Below, piece by piece: positions 22,455 to 30,286 of a stretch of 35,619 bases of DNA. Each line of letters opens with the position of its first letter. Within the stretch, counting starts at the first letter, position 1. This DNA comes from an uncultured Ruminococcus sp. (GTDB lineage: Bacteria; Bacillota_A; Clostridia; Oscillospirales; Acutalibacteraceae), in NCBI GenBank assembly GCA_902798605.1, contig CADBXH010000018.1, positions 1 to 35,619 of the forward strand, written 5' to 3'. The position numbers were made by a program, and so were the translations under genes. The notes beneath the pieces are model-generated. The model made no database searches. It worked only from the letters and a program-made list of their open reading frames with translations, and was not told the DNA's origin.

Positions 22455-22547
22455 AAAACAAAAGCAAAGCTTTAAATTAACCTGATAGTTTCCGATCCTA
22501 CTGAGGACGGAACAAAAAAATTATTAATTAGTTAAAGGAGATTTATT

Positions 22548-22805
22548 ATGCCAAGCAGAGGAAAATATATTACATTTTTCGTTTTTAACTGGGTTTTTGG
22601 AATTCTTTGGGGATTCCTCTCACTCGGAGCATTCATTACAATGAACAAAGCCATCGAAGCCGGTGATGTTGAACAGGCTCAAATAAGCGCAAATAAGGTT
22701 AAAACAATATTCTTTATCGGTCTTATCGTTAATATTGTTCTTCTTATTCTCTATATTGTTCTGTTCTCCGCCGGCATTTGCAAATTCAGCACAACATATC
22801 GTTAA
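22548..22805 (+). CDS. Small membrane protein resembling CD225/dispanin proteins
   Basis: The 85-aa protein has two hydrophobic segments (ITFFVFNWVFGILWGFLSLG and IFFIGLIVNIVLLILYIVLF). The loop between them, NKAIEAGDVEQAQISANKVK, resembles the CD225/dispanin pattern (A-x-x-A-x-x-GD-x-x-x-A-x-x-x-S-x-K-A/V-K). Bacterial CD225 proteins are often near zinc-ribbon membrane genes, as here. RBS AAAGGAG is ideal. It is the last gene of the cluster, followed by a terminator. Function unknown. Confidence 0.7.
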   Translation: MPSRGKYITFFVFNWVFGILWGFLSLGAFITMNKAIEAGDVEQAQISANKVKTIFFIGLIVNIVLLILYIVLFSAGICKFSTTYR

Positions 22806-22822
22806 TAATACCAAAAGCATTA

Positions 22823-22855
22823 CAGCCGTCTCAAAAGAGGCGGCTGTTTTTTTTC
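22823..22855 (+). terminator. Rho-independent terminator of the zinc-ribbon/CD225 cluster
   Basis: CAGCCGTCTC and GAGGCGGCTG form the stem with an AAAA loop, followed by eight Ts. Confidence 0.92.
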
Positions 22856-22875
22856 GGCTTTTTTAAAGCAAAAAA

Positions 22876-23002
22876 AGCGGAGCACGCGCCCCGTTTTCCC
22901 TTGCAATTATATAACTCGCGCTGTCGGAAGCGCAAACCCCTCCGTCACGGCACTAAAGTGCCGCGCCCCCCCTAAAGCTAAAGCGTTAGGGGAGGCTTTA
23001 AA
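22876..23002. repeat. Half copy of the palindromic element (centre and right half)
   Basis: Starts in the centre (GCGGAGCACG, CCCCGTTTTCCC), continues CGCGCTGTCGGAAGCGCA, ACCCCTCC, inner hairpin CGGCAC-taaa-GTGCCG and outer hairpin CCCCCCTAA..TTAGGGGAGG with GCTTTAAA. The left outer and inner hairpins are absent. The rest of the intergenic stretch to 23080 is A/T-rich with no gene. Confidence 0.8.
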
Positions 23003-23079
23003 GGTGCAATTTTAATATCGGAGCGTAGCGACCCGACATTCTCCATTATTAAAATTCTCCATTATCAATTATCAATTAC

Positions 23080-23115
23080 AAAGAAAGAGCCGCCGACATT
23101 GCCGTCGGCAGCTCC
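23080..23115 (-). terminator. Rho-independent terminator of the SseB-family gene
   Basis: Minus strand GAGCTGCCGAC and GTCGGCGGCTC form a strong stem followed by TTTCTTT. It is ~40 bases beyond the stop codon; a TAACTC-type tract (23118-23154) lies between. Confidence 0.85.
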
Positions 23116-23117
23116 AT

Positions 23118-23154
23118 TAAACTCTTAACTCTAAACTCCTAACTCTAAACTCTA
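23118..23154. repeat. Degenerate TAAACTCT/TAACTC tract at a gene 3' end
   Basis: Units aaactct, taactct, aaactcc, taactct, aaactct follow in tandem directly after the SseB-family stop codon. They match the tracts at 277-311 and 35421-35461. Confidence 0.65.
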
Positions 23155-23156
23155 TT

Positions 23157-23975
23157 TTACTCCTCTTCCTTCTTATAGAAAGGCTCGATTCCCTTGACGG
23201 CGTTCTTTGCGAACTCCATTGAGAATGGCATCATAGAGAGCTGGAGCTCATCGTCCACATACGGCTGGGCTACGTCCGAGATAGCCTTGAAGGTCTCCTC
23301 CATATCGCCGTAAAAATCCACTACGATAAAGTAGCTTGTCTTGCCGTCCTGCTCAACGAGCCTGAGATACGCCTTGTTTACGTTGGGCTCGGTGCTGAAG
23401 TGGTTGATCAGCGCCGCCATAAGGTCGATCGGGTACTCCTTGGGCTCGCCGACCTTGACCTCGCCGCCCTTGAGCATATTCTGCTCTTGGCGCATATAGT
23501 CGCGCTGCTGCTTGATCTGGTTGACCATATCCTTGGGGAAGGTCACGCTCTTGCCGAACGGGTTGATAACGAAGCCGAGCACGTTGGCGTGGGGATCCAT
23601 AACCATAGCCGCGAGGCTGTCAAAATCGGTGACGATCTTTGTCGCCTTTTCGTTGCCGTTCCACTTGAACATCTCGTCGGTGTCGGTGAACGCGCCGAAG
23701 AAGCGCTCTTTTTTGTTGTTTTCAAGAAGCCTGAACTGCACCTGAGTGGCGTTGCTCATAACGGTCTTGCCGTTTTGGGTCTTAGCCTGCGGGATGTTCT
23801 TCATCATCGCGGGCAGGATAAACTTGGCGTTTACGACCTTGTTTATCATATTGTTGATGTTCTCGGGGTTGCCGTCCGCCTGCATCGCCTCGATAGCCTC
23901 CAAAAGCTCGGGATTCTTGATTTCTTCGGCAGGGATCTTGCTGCCTTCCATTTTCATATTATGTAATTCGCTCAT
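23157..23975 (-). CDS. SseB-family protein (enhanced serine sensitivity B)
   Basis: The 272-aa protein has an SseB N-terminal type domain (about 45-165: NAKFILPAMMK, ATQVQFRLLENNKKERFFGA, FTDTDEMFKWN, VLGFVINPFGKSVTFPKDMV) and an SseB C-terminal domain (about 185-265: EYPIDLMAALINHFSTEPNV, KAYLRLVEQDGKTSYFIVVD, DELQLSMMPFSMEFAKNAVK). The biochemical role of the family is unknown; some members are linked to cell-surface or phage-related functions. ATG 23975 has GGAGGATAATAA upstream. It is monocistronic with its own terminator. Confidence 0.85.
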   Translation of the reverse strand: MSELHNMKMEGSKIPAEEIKNPELLEAIEAMQADGNPENINNMINKVVNAKFILPAMMKNIPQAKTQNGKTVMSNATQVQFRLLENNKKERFFGAFTDTDEMFKWNGNEKATKIVTDFDSLAAMVMDPHANVLGFVINPFGKSVTFPKDMVNQIKQQRDYMRQEQNMLKGGEVKVGEPKEYPIDLMAALINHFSTEPNVNKAYLRLVEQDGKTSYFIVVDFYGDMEETFKAISDVAQPYVDDELQLSMMPFSMEFAKNAVKGIEPFYKKEEE

Positions 23976-24004
23976 TTATTATCCTCCGGGTTATAGTATT
24001 TACC

Positions 24005-24218
24005 TTTAAAGACTCCCCCATTTTTTATTATAGGGGAGCTGTCAGCTTTTGCTGACTGAGGGGGGCGGAACAGGTGTTTACACCACGTTTTCCATTGCAA
24101 CATTACAATTTGCGCCGTCGTCGCCACGACCTCGCGCTATCGGAAGCGCAGCCCCCTCCGTCACGACACTAAAGTGTCGCGCCACCTCCCCCGTAACAAG
24201 TGACGGGGGAGGCTTTAA
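24005..24218. repeat. Full palindromic element with a longer centre
   Basis: TTTAAAGACTCCCCC..GGGGAG, inner hairpin GTCAGC-tttt-GCTGAC, GAGGGGGGCGGAAC, centre with ACACCACGTTTTCC, an extra ~25 bases containing GTCG-tcgcca-CGAC, then CGCGCTATCGGAAGCGCAG, CCCCCTCC, inner hairpin CGACAC-taaa-GTGTCG and outer CCTCCCCC..GGGGGAGGCTTTAA. It lies between the amylase and SseB-family genes. Confidence 0.9.
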
Positions 24219-24221
24219 TTT

Positions 24222-26291
24222 TTATTGAGCAGTATAAGTCTTGTCGGGTTCGACCTTGAAGCCCTTGTCCGCCGGGTACTGCTTGCTGCCGTCAGCACCG
24301 CCGTCGGCAAAGATGATCAGCGGGCTGTCCCAGTCTTTTGTAAAGGTGTAGCTGTACTTGCCGTCGGCTTCCTTTTTCATTTCATCGCCCGGCCAGGTTG
24401 AGTTTTCTGTTCCGCTTACGTTATAAACATAGGCGTAGAGCTTGTCCTTCCAGCCGTCGGGCTTTTCAAAGTATACCTTTGTGCCGGTTTCTATCTTGTA
24501 GCTGTCGCGGAAGGTGACCTCTACCCTCTCGTAGGTAGGAAGTCCCTTTTCGTTCTCCGCTGTGAGCTCGATTTTGACTACGTTGCCGCTTTCGGGCTTG
24601 TTAACGGTGAGCTTGTCGCCGTCCTTGAACTCCTTGGCGTCGCCGCCGTCTACGTAATACTTACCGGTCTCGGCGTTTTCGAGCTTCAGGGTGAGTTCAA
24701 CGGAATCCTTGTCGGTCGAGAACTCAGCGCCCTCGGCAACGCCTACGTTTGCGCAGGGAGCGTGCTCGGTATAGCCCTCGTTGTAGAGTACGACTACCGA
24801 ATCCGCGGGGATAGCCTTTTCGGAAGTCAGCTTGCCGTCCTTTACGGTGTACTCTGTCTTGTTGTCGACACGGTCAGTGTATTTGCCGTCGGGCAGGTTG
24901 ATGTCAAAGCCTGTCTTTAGCTCGCCGTCGGTGTTGACGATGACCGCGCCCTTTTTGCCGCGCTCGATTATGAGAGCGGTGGAGTCTTCGTTTGGATTGA
25001 CAAGCTCTTCGCCCTCGCCGATCATAGCGGTGCGGAAGAAGTTGACCGCCTTTACCCTGTTATCCTTGTAAATATCGTCGCCCTGGGTTCCGATGCGGTT
25101 CATTCCCCATTCGTTTTCGGCATTGCTCATATACGGACGGGCAAAGAACAGCGGTGTGCCGTCCTTGCGCGCTGTGATGATCGCCCAGCCGAGGACGACC
25201 TGATCGTTCGTGAGCTGCTTTGACGTGCCGTCGTTGATGTAGTTATCGTGCGACTCCACCCATGTTACGATATTGAGCGGAGCGTCGCCGAGCCAGTAAT
25301 CCGAAACAGACGAGGTGTTTATGGAATCGCCCGTGATACCGGCGCGGATCTTGCTGCCGTAGGTGCTGGCGGTGGTTCTGCCGATCTCCTTGATATAGTC
25401 GGCAATGCGGTCGTTGTCGCCCTGGAGCACCTCGCCGTAGATAAAGAGGTCGTCAGCCTTTTCTACCTTCTTTGTGACGAGCTCCCAAAAGTTGTTTTTG
25501 AAGCCGTCGTCCTCCTTGGGGTCGTCGGGCAGACCGATATGCTTTGCGGTGTCGTAGCGGAAGCCGTCCGCTCCGCAGGCGATACAGTCGTTGGCGTATT
25601 TTAAGAAATACTCCTGGAATGACGGACGCTCGGTGTTGATGTCGGGAAGTCCGCCCATTTTATATGTGGTACACTGGAGCCTGTCGCCCCAGTCGCTGAT
25701 CTCTTTGGCGTTGCCCTTGTGGAAAAGGGTCTCAAAGCTTCCGCCGCCCGCCTTAACGAGATCCGGAGAGACTTTTTCAAGAGTCGGCGTGGTGTGGTTA
25801 GCGATAACGTCGACCAAGATCTTGATGTTGTATTTATCCGCCTCCGCGCAAAGAGCCTTGAACTCGTCGCGCGTTCCGAGCTGATAGTTGCCTATCTTGA
25901 AGTCGGTGGGCTGGTAGTGGTAGTACCATTTTCCGTCGCCGTACAGCTCCATTCCGCCGTCCTCGCCCTCTAAGCAGGCGTTGATCGGTGAGGTCTGCAC
26001 CGCGGTATATCCCGCCGCAGCAATGTCGGGCAGGGATTCCTTTATGGTGTTGAAGTTCCAGCAAAACGCCTGTAATATAGCGCCGTCCGCTACCTTTTCG
26101 GCATTGGCGAACTCGCCGTCGGTCACTCCGCCGTGGGCTTCGGTAGTGGCTTGGGAGCTTTCAGAGCTTTCGGAGCTGCTGTCCGAGGACGCCGCTGAGC
26201 TGCTTTCTTTGCCCTCGCCGCAGCCGGCAAACGCCGCTGTTCCCGCGAGCAATAACCCCGCTAACAGGAGAGATATAATTCTTTTACGCAA
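24222..26291 (-). CDS. Secreted alpha-amylase lipoprotein, GH13 with C-terminal starch-binding module
   Basis: This enzyme hydrolyses alpha-1,4-glucan bonds in starch outside the cell. The 689-aa protein has a lipoprotein signal (lipobox FAGC, Cys24), a Ser/Glu-rich linker (28-55) and a GH13 catalytic domain (~65-440). Conserved regions are DVIANH (161-166), DGFRYDTAKHI with nucleophile Asp247, YGEVLQG with acid/base Glu287, and WVESHDNY with His348-Asp349. A beta domain follows. The C-terminal ~85 residues (VYFEKPDGWKDKLYAYVYN, NSTWPGDEMKKEADGKYSYT, FADGGADGSKQYP) are a CBM26-like starch-binding module. There is no dockerin. The TTG at 26291, with GGTGA 8 bases upstream, is the only start that keeps the signal peptide. 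Confidence 0.93.
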   Translation of the reverse strand: MRKRIISLLLAGLLLAGTAAFAGCGEGKESSSAASSDSSSESSESSQATTEAHGGVTDGEFANAEKVADGAILQAFCWNFNTIKESLPDIAAAGYTAVQTSPINACLEGEDGGMELYGDGKWYYHYQPTDFKIGNYQLGTRDEFKALCAEADKYNIKILVDVIANHTTPTLEKVSPDLVKAGGGSFETLFHKGNAKEISDWGDRLQCTTYKMGGLPDINTERPSFQEYFLKYANDCIACGADGFRYDTAKHIGLPDDPKEDDGFKNNFWELVTKKVEKADDLFIYGEVLQGDNDRIADYIKEIGRTTASTYGSKIRAGITGDSINTSSVSDYWLGDAPLNIVTWVESHDNYINDGTSKQLTNDQVVLGWAIITARKDGTPLFFARPYMSNAENEWGMNRIGTQGDDIYKDNRVKAVNFFRTAMIGEGEELVNPNEDSTALIIERGKKGAVIVNTDGELKTGFDINLPDGKYTDRVDNKTEYTVKDGKLTSEKAIPADSVVVLYNEGYTEHAPCANVGVAEGAEFSTDKDSVELTLKLENAETGKYYVDGGDAKEFKDGDKLTVNKPESGNVVKIELTAENEKGLPTYERVEVTFRDSYKIETGTKVYFEKPDGWKDKLYAYVYNVSGTENSTWPGDEMKKEADGKYSYTFTKDWDSPLIIFADGGADGSKQYPADKGFKVEPDKTYTAQ

Positions 26292-26334
26292 TTAAAATCA
26301 CCGCTTTCTTTATTATTCTGATCTTAACTTATTT

Positions 26335-26362
26335 ATTATAACATATAAAGCGGCTTAATGAA
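26335..26362 (-). promoter_or_regulatory. Putative promoter of the amylase gene
   Basis: Minus strand TTCATT (26362-26357), 16-base spacer, TATAAT (26340-26335). The -35 is poor, as expected for a gene that may need an activator; no cre-like operator was identified with confidence. Confidence 0.45.
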
Positions 26363-26409
26363 ATAGTTTTTTATAATTTTTGAACAGGAAAATTTGTTAT
26401 CATAAACCT

Positions 26410-26449
26410 TTGCATTTGTCTTGCATTTGTACGCACAATCGTGTATAAT
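26410..26449 (+). promoter_or_regulatory. Toxin-antitoxin promoter with direct-repeat operator candidate
   Basis: TTGCAT (26421-26426), 17-base spacer and TATAAT (26444-26449). The ten-base unit TTGCATTTGT occurs at 26410-26419 and 26421-26430, one helical turn apart and overlapping the -35. This suits autoregulation by a ribbon-helix-helix RelB-type antitoxin. Confidence 0.7.
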
Positions 26450-26480
26450 TGATTTATAGAATATGAAGGGAGTTTTTGTT

Positions 26481-26786
26481 ATGTCAAAAACCGCTAATCT
26501 TTATGTTAGGATCGAGCCTGATCTTAAAGAGCAGGCGGAGCAGATATTATCGGCTCTGGGAATCCCCGCGTCCAACGCTATCAATATGTTCTACAAGCAG
26601 ATCATTCTTCAAAAAGGGCTTCCGTTTGAGGTCAAACTGCCCTCGAACGCCCTATTGAATTACAACAGCATGAGCGAGCAGGAGCTTGACCGCGAGCTTC
26701 AAAAAGGTATTGATGATATAATAAACGGCAACGCTAAGTCTGCGCAACAGGCGTTTGCCGATATCAAAAAGGACTACAAGCTATGA
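26481..26786 (+). CDS. RelB/DinJ-family antitoxin
   Basis: The 101-aa protein has the ribbon-helix-helix start of the RelB/DinJ family (KTANLYVRIEPDLKEQAEQI, LSALGIPASNAINMFYKQII) and a C-terminal toxin-binding helix region (SEQELDRELQKGIDDIINGN). It should neutralise the downstream toxin and repress its own promoter. I use ATG 26481: the in-frame ATG at 26463 begins within the GAAGGGAG RBS. The stop overlaps the toxin start (ATGA). Confidence 0.9.
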   Translation: MSKTANLYVRIEPDLKEQAEQILSALGIPASNAINMFYKQIILQKGLPFEVKLPSNALLNYNSMSEQELDRELQKGIDDIINGNAKSAQQAFADIKKDYKL

Positions 26787-27076
26787 GTTACTCGGTGATA
26801 ATCTCGGCACAGGCTGATAAAGACCTGCGCGCGGTATATGAATACATCGCCGTGACCCTGCTTTCTCCCGAAAACGCTGTTGCTCAGCTCTCGCGGCTCG
26901 AGGACAGGATTTTGAAGCTTGACGAGTTGCCGCTGCGTTATCCCGTTTATAAAAACGACATACGGATAATGCCTGTCTATAACTACCTTGTATTTTATTC
27001 GGTCGGCGAAAAAAGTAAAACCGTGCGCGTGCTGAGAGTGATGTACGGCAGGCGGGATATTGAAAATTCAATATGA
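26783..27076 (+). CDS. RelE/ParE-family toxin
   Basis: The 97-aa protein matches the RelE/ParE superfamily: SYSVIISAQADKDLRAVYEY (alpha-helical start), LPLRYPVYKNDIRIMPVYNY, LVFYSVGEKSKTVRVLRVMY and GRRDIENSI. The Arg/Tyr-rich C-terminal strands match mRNA interferases (RelE), although ParE-type gyrase inhibition cannot be excluded. Start ATG overlaps the antitoxin stop by four bases. A terminator follows directly. Confidence 0.9.
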   Translation: MSYSVIISAQADKDLRAVYEYIAVTLLSPENAVAQLSRLEDRILKLDELPLRYPVYKNDIRIMPVYNYLVFYSVGEKSKTVRVLRVMYGRRDIENSI

Positions 27077-27084
27077 TTTTTGAT

Positions 27085-27116
27085 AGATGTTCCTTTTATC
27101 CGGAACATCTATTTTT
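27085..27116 (+). terminator. Terminator between the convergent toxin and yitT genes
   Basis: AGATGTTCC and GGAACATCT form a 9-bp stem with an 8-base loop, followed by ATTTTTC. The yitT stop codon on the other strand lies inside the right edge of the hairpin. Confidence 0.85.
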
Positions 27117-27987
27117 CTTTATCAGAATTATAAAAGCCCTCGCCGAGGATAGAATTCGCCGTGGTGACTACTATAAAGGCGTTTTTGTCGATGATTTTTA
27201 CGCCCTTGGTGATTTTTACGACCTGGTTTGGTCTTGCGGCGCACATCAGGACGCGCTTGCTTTTGCCCGTGTACGCGCCCGAACCGTTGAGAATCGTCAC
27301 TCCCCTGCCGAGCTTTTGGATTATCTCGCGGCTGATAGTTTCATAACTGTCCGAGATTATAAAAATCAGTTTGCCGTTACCGCGCGAGGTTCCGTAGGTC
27401 ACGGCGTCGATGACCCTGACGCTGACGAAAATCGTGATACCGGCGAAAAGCGCGCTCTCGATGTTGCCGTAGACGATCGCCGCAGCGGTGAGGACGACCG
27501 CGTCCGAGATTAGCATAAGCCTGCCCGTAGAGATGTGCGGAAAGCGTTTGTTGAGGCTGACGGCGATTATATCCGTGCCGCCCGTTGAGCCGCCGCGCGC
27601 GAAGATCAGACCGAGCCCAAAGCCCGAGAGCGCTCCGCCGAAGATAGCGGCGAGCATAATGTTGCCGCTGTAAAACGGCAGGATGACCTGAAAAATGTCG
27701 ATGAATACCGACACGAGCGCCGTGCCGATCATCGTCTTTACTACAAAGCGTTTTCCGCTCTCAAAGAACGCCCAGAGAAACAGCGGGATGTTCATAACAA
27801 AGATCATCGCGCCGATTGGCAGCGAAAACAGGTAGTTGAGCATTGTGGCAACGCCTGTCAAGCCGCCGGGCGCGATGTTGTTTTTAGACGTAAAAACCGC
27901 CACCGACGCGGCATAGAGCGACGCGCCGAGGGCGATGATTATATAGTCCGATATTGAGTTTTTGAAGAGCTTTTCGAGTTTTTTCAC
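27109..27987 (-). CDS. YitT-family membrane protein (DUF161 with C-terminal DUF2179)
   Basis: The 292-aa protein has five to six transmembrane helices (about 15-195) with family motifs NNIAPGGLTGVATMLNYL, IFARGGSTGGTDIIAVSLNK and TIFVSVRVIDAVTYG. A cytoplasmic DUF2179 domain follows (~205-285: KLIFIISDSYETISREIIQK, RGVTILNGSGAYTGKSKRVL). The transport substrate is unknown. GTG 27987 starts four bases after the Mini-RNase III stop, so the two genes are coupled. Confidence 0.9.
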   Translation of the reverse strand: MKKLEKLFKNSISDYIIIALGASLYAASVAVFTSKNNIAPGGLTGVATMLNYLFSLPIGAMIFVMNIPLFLWAFFESGKRFVVKTMIGTALVSVFIDIFQVILPFYSGNIMLAAIFGGALSGFGLGLIFARGGSTGGTDIIAVSLNKRFPHISTGRLMLISDAVVLTAAAIVYGNIESALFAGITIFVSVRVIDAVTYGTSRGNGKLIFIISDSYETISREIIQKLGRGVTILNGSGAYTGKSKRVLMCAARPNQVVKITKGVKIIDKNAFIVVTTANSILGEGFYNSDKEK

Positions 27988-27991
27988 ATTA

Positions 27992-28390
27992 TCACTGCTT
28001 TTTTGTGTTATGTAAAATCAAATCAAAAAGCTCGTTGATACGCTCGGTTTCTCCGTTGACGTGAAGATACCCGAAAAGACATTCAAGCCCTGTCGCGCTG
28101 TGATAGTCCGCGACCGAGCCGTTTTTCGGCGTGCACTTGGGAGCGGCGTTGCGCCCGCGCTTGTACACGGCAAGCTCCTTTTCGCTGAGGCTCGGCATCA
28201 AAAGCTGAGCGTACTCCGCCTGACTTTTGCAGTTCACCATAGCGACCTTTTGGCGGTTGAGCTCGCCCGCGGGACGATTCGCCCTGTTGACGAGCGACTC
28301 GCGCACGAGAAGATCGTACACCCCGTCGCCGAGAAACGCCAGCGTCAAGGGAGAGTATTCATCTGCTTTAGTGTGTGTGGTTTGGTTCAT
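27992..28390 (-). CDS. mrnC: Mini-ribonuclease III
   Basis: The enzyme is a dimeric RNase III-type nuclease without dsRNA-binding domain that trims 23S rRNA precursors. The 132-aa protein has the RNase III signature TLAFLGDGVYDLLVRE (E/D metal ligands), RNAAPKCTPKNGSVADYHSA and TGLECLFGYLH. ATG 28390 has AAGGAG upstream, immediately next to a solo copy of the palindromic repeat. Obg lies upstream and YitT downstream on the same strand. Confidence 0.93.
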   Translation of the reverse strand: MNQTTHTKADEYSPLTLAFLGDGVYDLLVRESLVNRANRPAGELNRQKVAMVNCKSQAEYAQLLMPSLSEKELAVYKRGRNAAPKCTPKNGSVADYHSATGLECLFGYLHVNGETERINELFDLILHNTKKQ

Positions 28391-28402
28391 TTTATTCTCC
28401 TT

Positions 28403-28444
28403 TTTAAAGGCTCCCCCCTCATTTATTATGGGGGAGGCTTTAAA
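28403..28444. repeat. Solo minimal palindrome of the main repeat family
   Basis: TTTAAAGGCTCCCCC, a 12-base loop and GGGGGAGGCTTTAAA give a perfect 15-bp terminal inverted repeat with nothing else inside. It may be the minimal remnant after loss of the element's middle. A short TAACTC-like run (28445-28457) follows. Confidence 0.85.
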
Positions 28445-28468
28445 AACTCTAAACTCTATTTATAAGCT

Positions 28469-29740
28469 TTAGCTTACAAATTCAAACTCTATGTCATAGA
28501 TCGAGACGGTGTCGCCGTCGTTGCAGCCCTTTTCTTTGAGCGCGTCGATCACGCCGCCGTTTGTGAGCACCTTTTGGAAGTAATTCAGGCTTTCGTAATC
28601 GTCAAAGTTGATGCCGCGCATAACCTGCAAGAGCCAGTCCGCCTCGACCGTATAGATGCCGTTGACGTTTTTGATGTCTACGCTGTGGTCGTCAAAATCC
28701 TCCTCGCTGAGTACAGGAGCGGGCTCCGCCTCGTATCTTACAACCGGCGGAAGGTTTGAGAGCATCTCCTGTATCTTTTTGAGGAGCGGGTCGACTTCGT
28801 AGCGGATAGCCGCCATTATCGGGAAAAAGTCGTAGCCCTGTTCCTCAACAAAATTCTTAAAATCCTCGATCTGCTCGTCGGTAGCCATATCGCACTTGTT
28901 GCCCGCGACTACCATCGGACGCTCGGCGAGCTCGGGGTTGAACTTTACGAGCTCTTGATTTATCGCCTCAAAGTCCTCCTTGGGGTCTCTGCCCTCGCTG
29001 CCCGAAACGTCGACGATGTGGACGAGCATACGGCAGCGGTCGATGTGGCGCAGGAACTGATGACCCAAGCCCGTGCCCTTCCACGCGCCCTCGATCAGCC
29101 CGGGGATATCCGCCATTACGAAGCTCGAGCCCTCGCCCATACTGACGACGCCGAGCACGGGGGTTATGGTTGTAAAGTGGTAGTTGGCGATCTCGGGCTT
29201 TGCCTGCGAAACGACCGAGATAAGCGTGCTTTTGCCGACGTTAGGGAAACCGACCAAGCCGACGTCCGCGAGCAGCTTTAGCTCGAGCACAACGTCAAAT
29301 TCCTCGCCGGGGAGACCGGGCTTTGCGAACCTCGGGACTTGCCTTACGGGAGTCGCAAAGTGGGGATTTCCCCAGCCGCCCTTGCCGCCCTTTGCGACGA
29401 TATGCGGCTCATCGTCCGAAATATCGGCAAGGATCCTGTTGGTGCTCTCCTCTTTGATGAGCGTACCCATCGGCACGCGGATGATGAGATCCTCGGCGTT
29501 TTTGCCGCGGCATTTGCCGCCCTTGCCGTTCTCTCCCCTTTTTGCGACGTACTTGCGCTTGTAGCGGAAATCCGCGAGGGTCGAGAGGTTGGTGTCTGCC
29601 ACAAAGACGATATTGCCGCCTCTGCCTCCGTCGCCGCCGTCGGGACCGCCCGCCGCGACGTATTTTTCGCGGTGAAACGCAACGGCGCCGTCGCCGCCGT
29701 CACCGGCTTTTATTTTAATGTGAGCCTTGTCTACGAACAA
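28469..29740 (-). CDS. obg: Obg-family GTPase (ribosome assembly and stress)
   Basis: Obg/CgtA is an essential GTPase in late 50S assembly. The protein is ~423 aa from TTG 29740, which gives the family start MFVDKAHIKIKAGDGGDG with AAGAAGG 8 bases upstream; the GTG at 29749 directly abuts the RBS and is less likely. The glycine-rich Obg fold has GPDGGDGGRGG and GENGKGGKCRGKNAEDL. The GTPase domain has GFPNVGKST (G1), DIPGLIEGA (G3) and GNKCDM (G4). A C-terminal OCT domain is present (EADWLLQVMRGINFDDYESL). Trp in GAWKGTGLG replaces the usual small residue after GA. It is downstream of rpmA but split from it by a repeat element and terminator. Confidence 0.96.
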   Translation of the reverse strand: MFVDKAHIKIKAGDGGDGAVAFHREKYVAAGGPDGGDGGRGGNIVFVADTNLSTLADFRYKRKYVAKRGENGKGGKCRGKNAEDLIIRVPMGTLIKEESTNRILADISDDEPHIVAKGGKGGWGNPHFATPVRQVPRFAKPGLPGEEFDVVLELKLLADVGLVGFPNVGKSTLISVVSQAKPEIANYHFTTITPVLGVVSMGEGSSFVMADIPGLIEGAWKGTGLGHQFLRHIDRCRMLVHIVDVSGSEGRDPKEDFEAINQELVKFNPELAERPMVVAGNKCDMATDEQIEDFKNFVEEQGYDFFPIMAAIRYEVDPLLKKIQEMLSNLPPVVRYEAEPAPVLSEEDFDDHSVDIKNVNGIYTVEADWLLQVMRGINFDDYESLNYFQKVLTNGGVIDALKEKGCNDGDTVSIYDIEFEFVS

Positions 29741-29770
29741 TATGTTCACCTTCTTATTTAACAGCTTTCA

Positions 29771-29955
29771 ACGGCTCCCCCAACACTTGTTTTGGGGGAG
29801 CTGTCAGCGTTAGCTGACTGAGGGGGCGGCACTTCCAATATCGCCCCGTTTTCATTTAGACAACATTGCGCTGTCGGAAACGCAGCCCCCTCCGTCACGA
29901 CACTAAAGTGTCGTGCCACCTCCCCCAAAGCTAAAGCGTTGGGGGAGGCTTTAAA
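29771..29955. repeat. Full palindromic element between rpmA and obg
   Basis: CTCCCCC..GGGGGAG, inner hairpin GTCAGC-gtta-GCTGAC, GAGGGGGCGGC, a shorter centre (GCCCCGTTTTCA, GCGCTGTCGGAAACGCAG), CCCCCTCC, inner hairpin ACGACAC-taaa-GTGTCGT and outer hairpin CCTCCCCC..GGGGGAGGCTTTAAA. It interrupts the usual rplU-prp-rpmA-obg gene order without changing it. Confidence 0.9.
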
Positions 29956-29960
29956 TGCAA

Positions 29961-29990
29961 CAAAAAGAGGGTGGTTTATACCCACCCTCA
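29961..29990 (-). terminator. Rho-independent terminator after rpmA
   Basis: Minus strand GAGGGTGG and CCACCCTC form the stem, followed by TTTTTG. It begins 8 bases after the rpmA stop, so obg probably needs read-through or its own promoter. Confidence 0.88.
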
Positions 29991-29997
29991 AATAATC

Positions 29998-30282
29998 TTA
30001 TTGCTCAACAGGGTAAACGCTGGCGCGCTTTCTGTCCTTGCCGACGCGCTCAAAACGGAGAACGCCGTCGATCTTTGCGAACAGTGTATCGTCAGAGCCC
30101 TTGCCGACATTGTTGCCGGGGTGAATGTGGGTTCCTCTCTGCTTTACGAGAATGTTGCCCGCGAGAACCTTCTGTCCGTCTGCGCGCTTTACGCCGAGAC
30201 GCTTTGACTCGCTGTCACGGCCGTTCTTTGTAGAACCCATACCTTTTTTATGAGCGAATAACTGAATGTTTATTTTAAGCAT
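29998..30282 (-). CDS. rpmA: Large ribosomal subunit protein bL27
   Basis: bL27 reaches toward the peptidyl-transferase centre. The 94-aa protein has the Firmicutes N-terminal extension MLKINIQLF followed by [14 protein letters not shown]; in such species the extension is removed by the Prp protease, encoded just upstream. Core motifs are [20 protein letters not shown] and [23 protein letters not shown] 30282 lies four bases after the prp stop, with its GGAGG RBS inside the prp 3' end. Confidence 0.97.
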   Translation of the reverse strand: MLKINIQLFAHKKGMGSTKNGRDSESKRLGVKRADGQKVLAGNILVKQRGTHIHPGNNVGKGSDDTLFAKIDGVLRFERVGKDRKRASVYPVEQ

Positions 30283-30286
30283 TACC

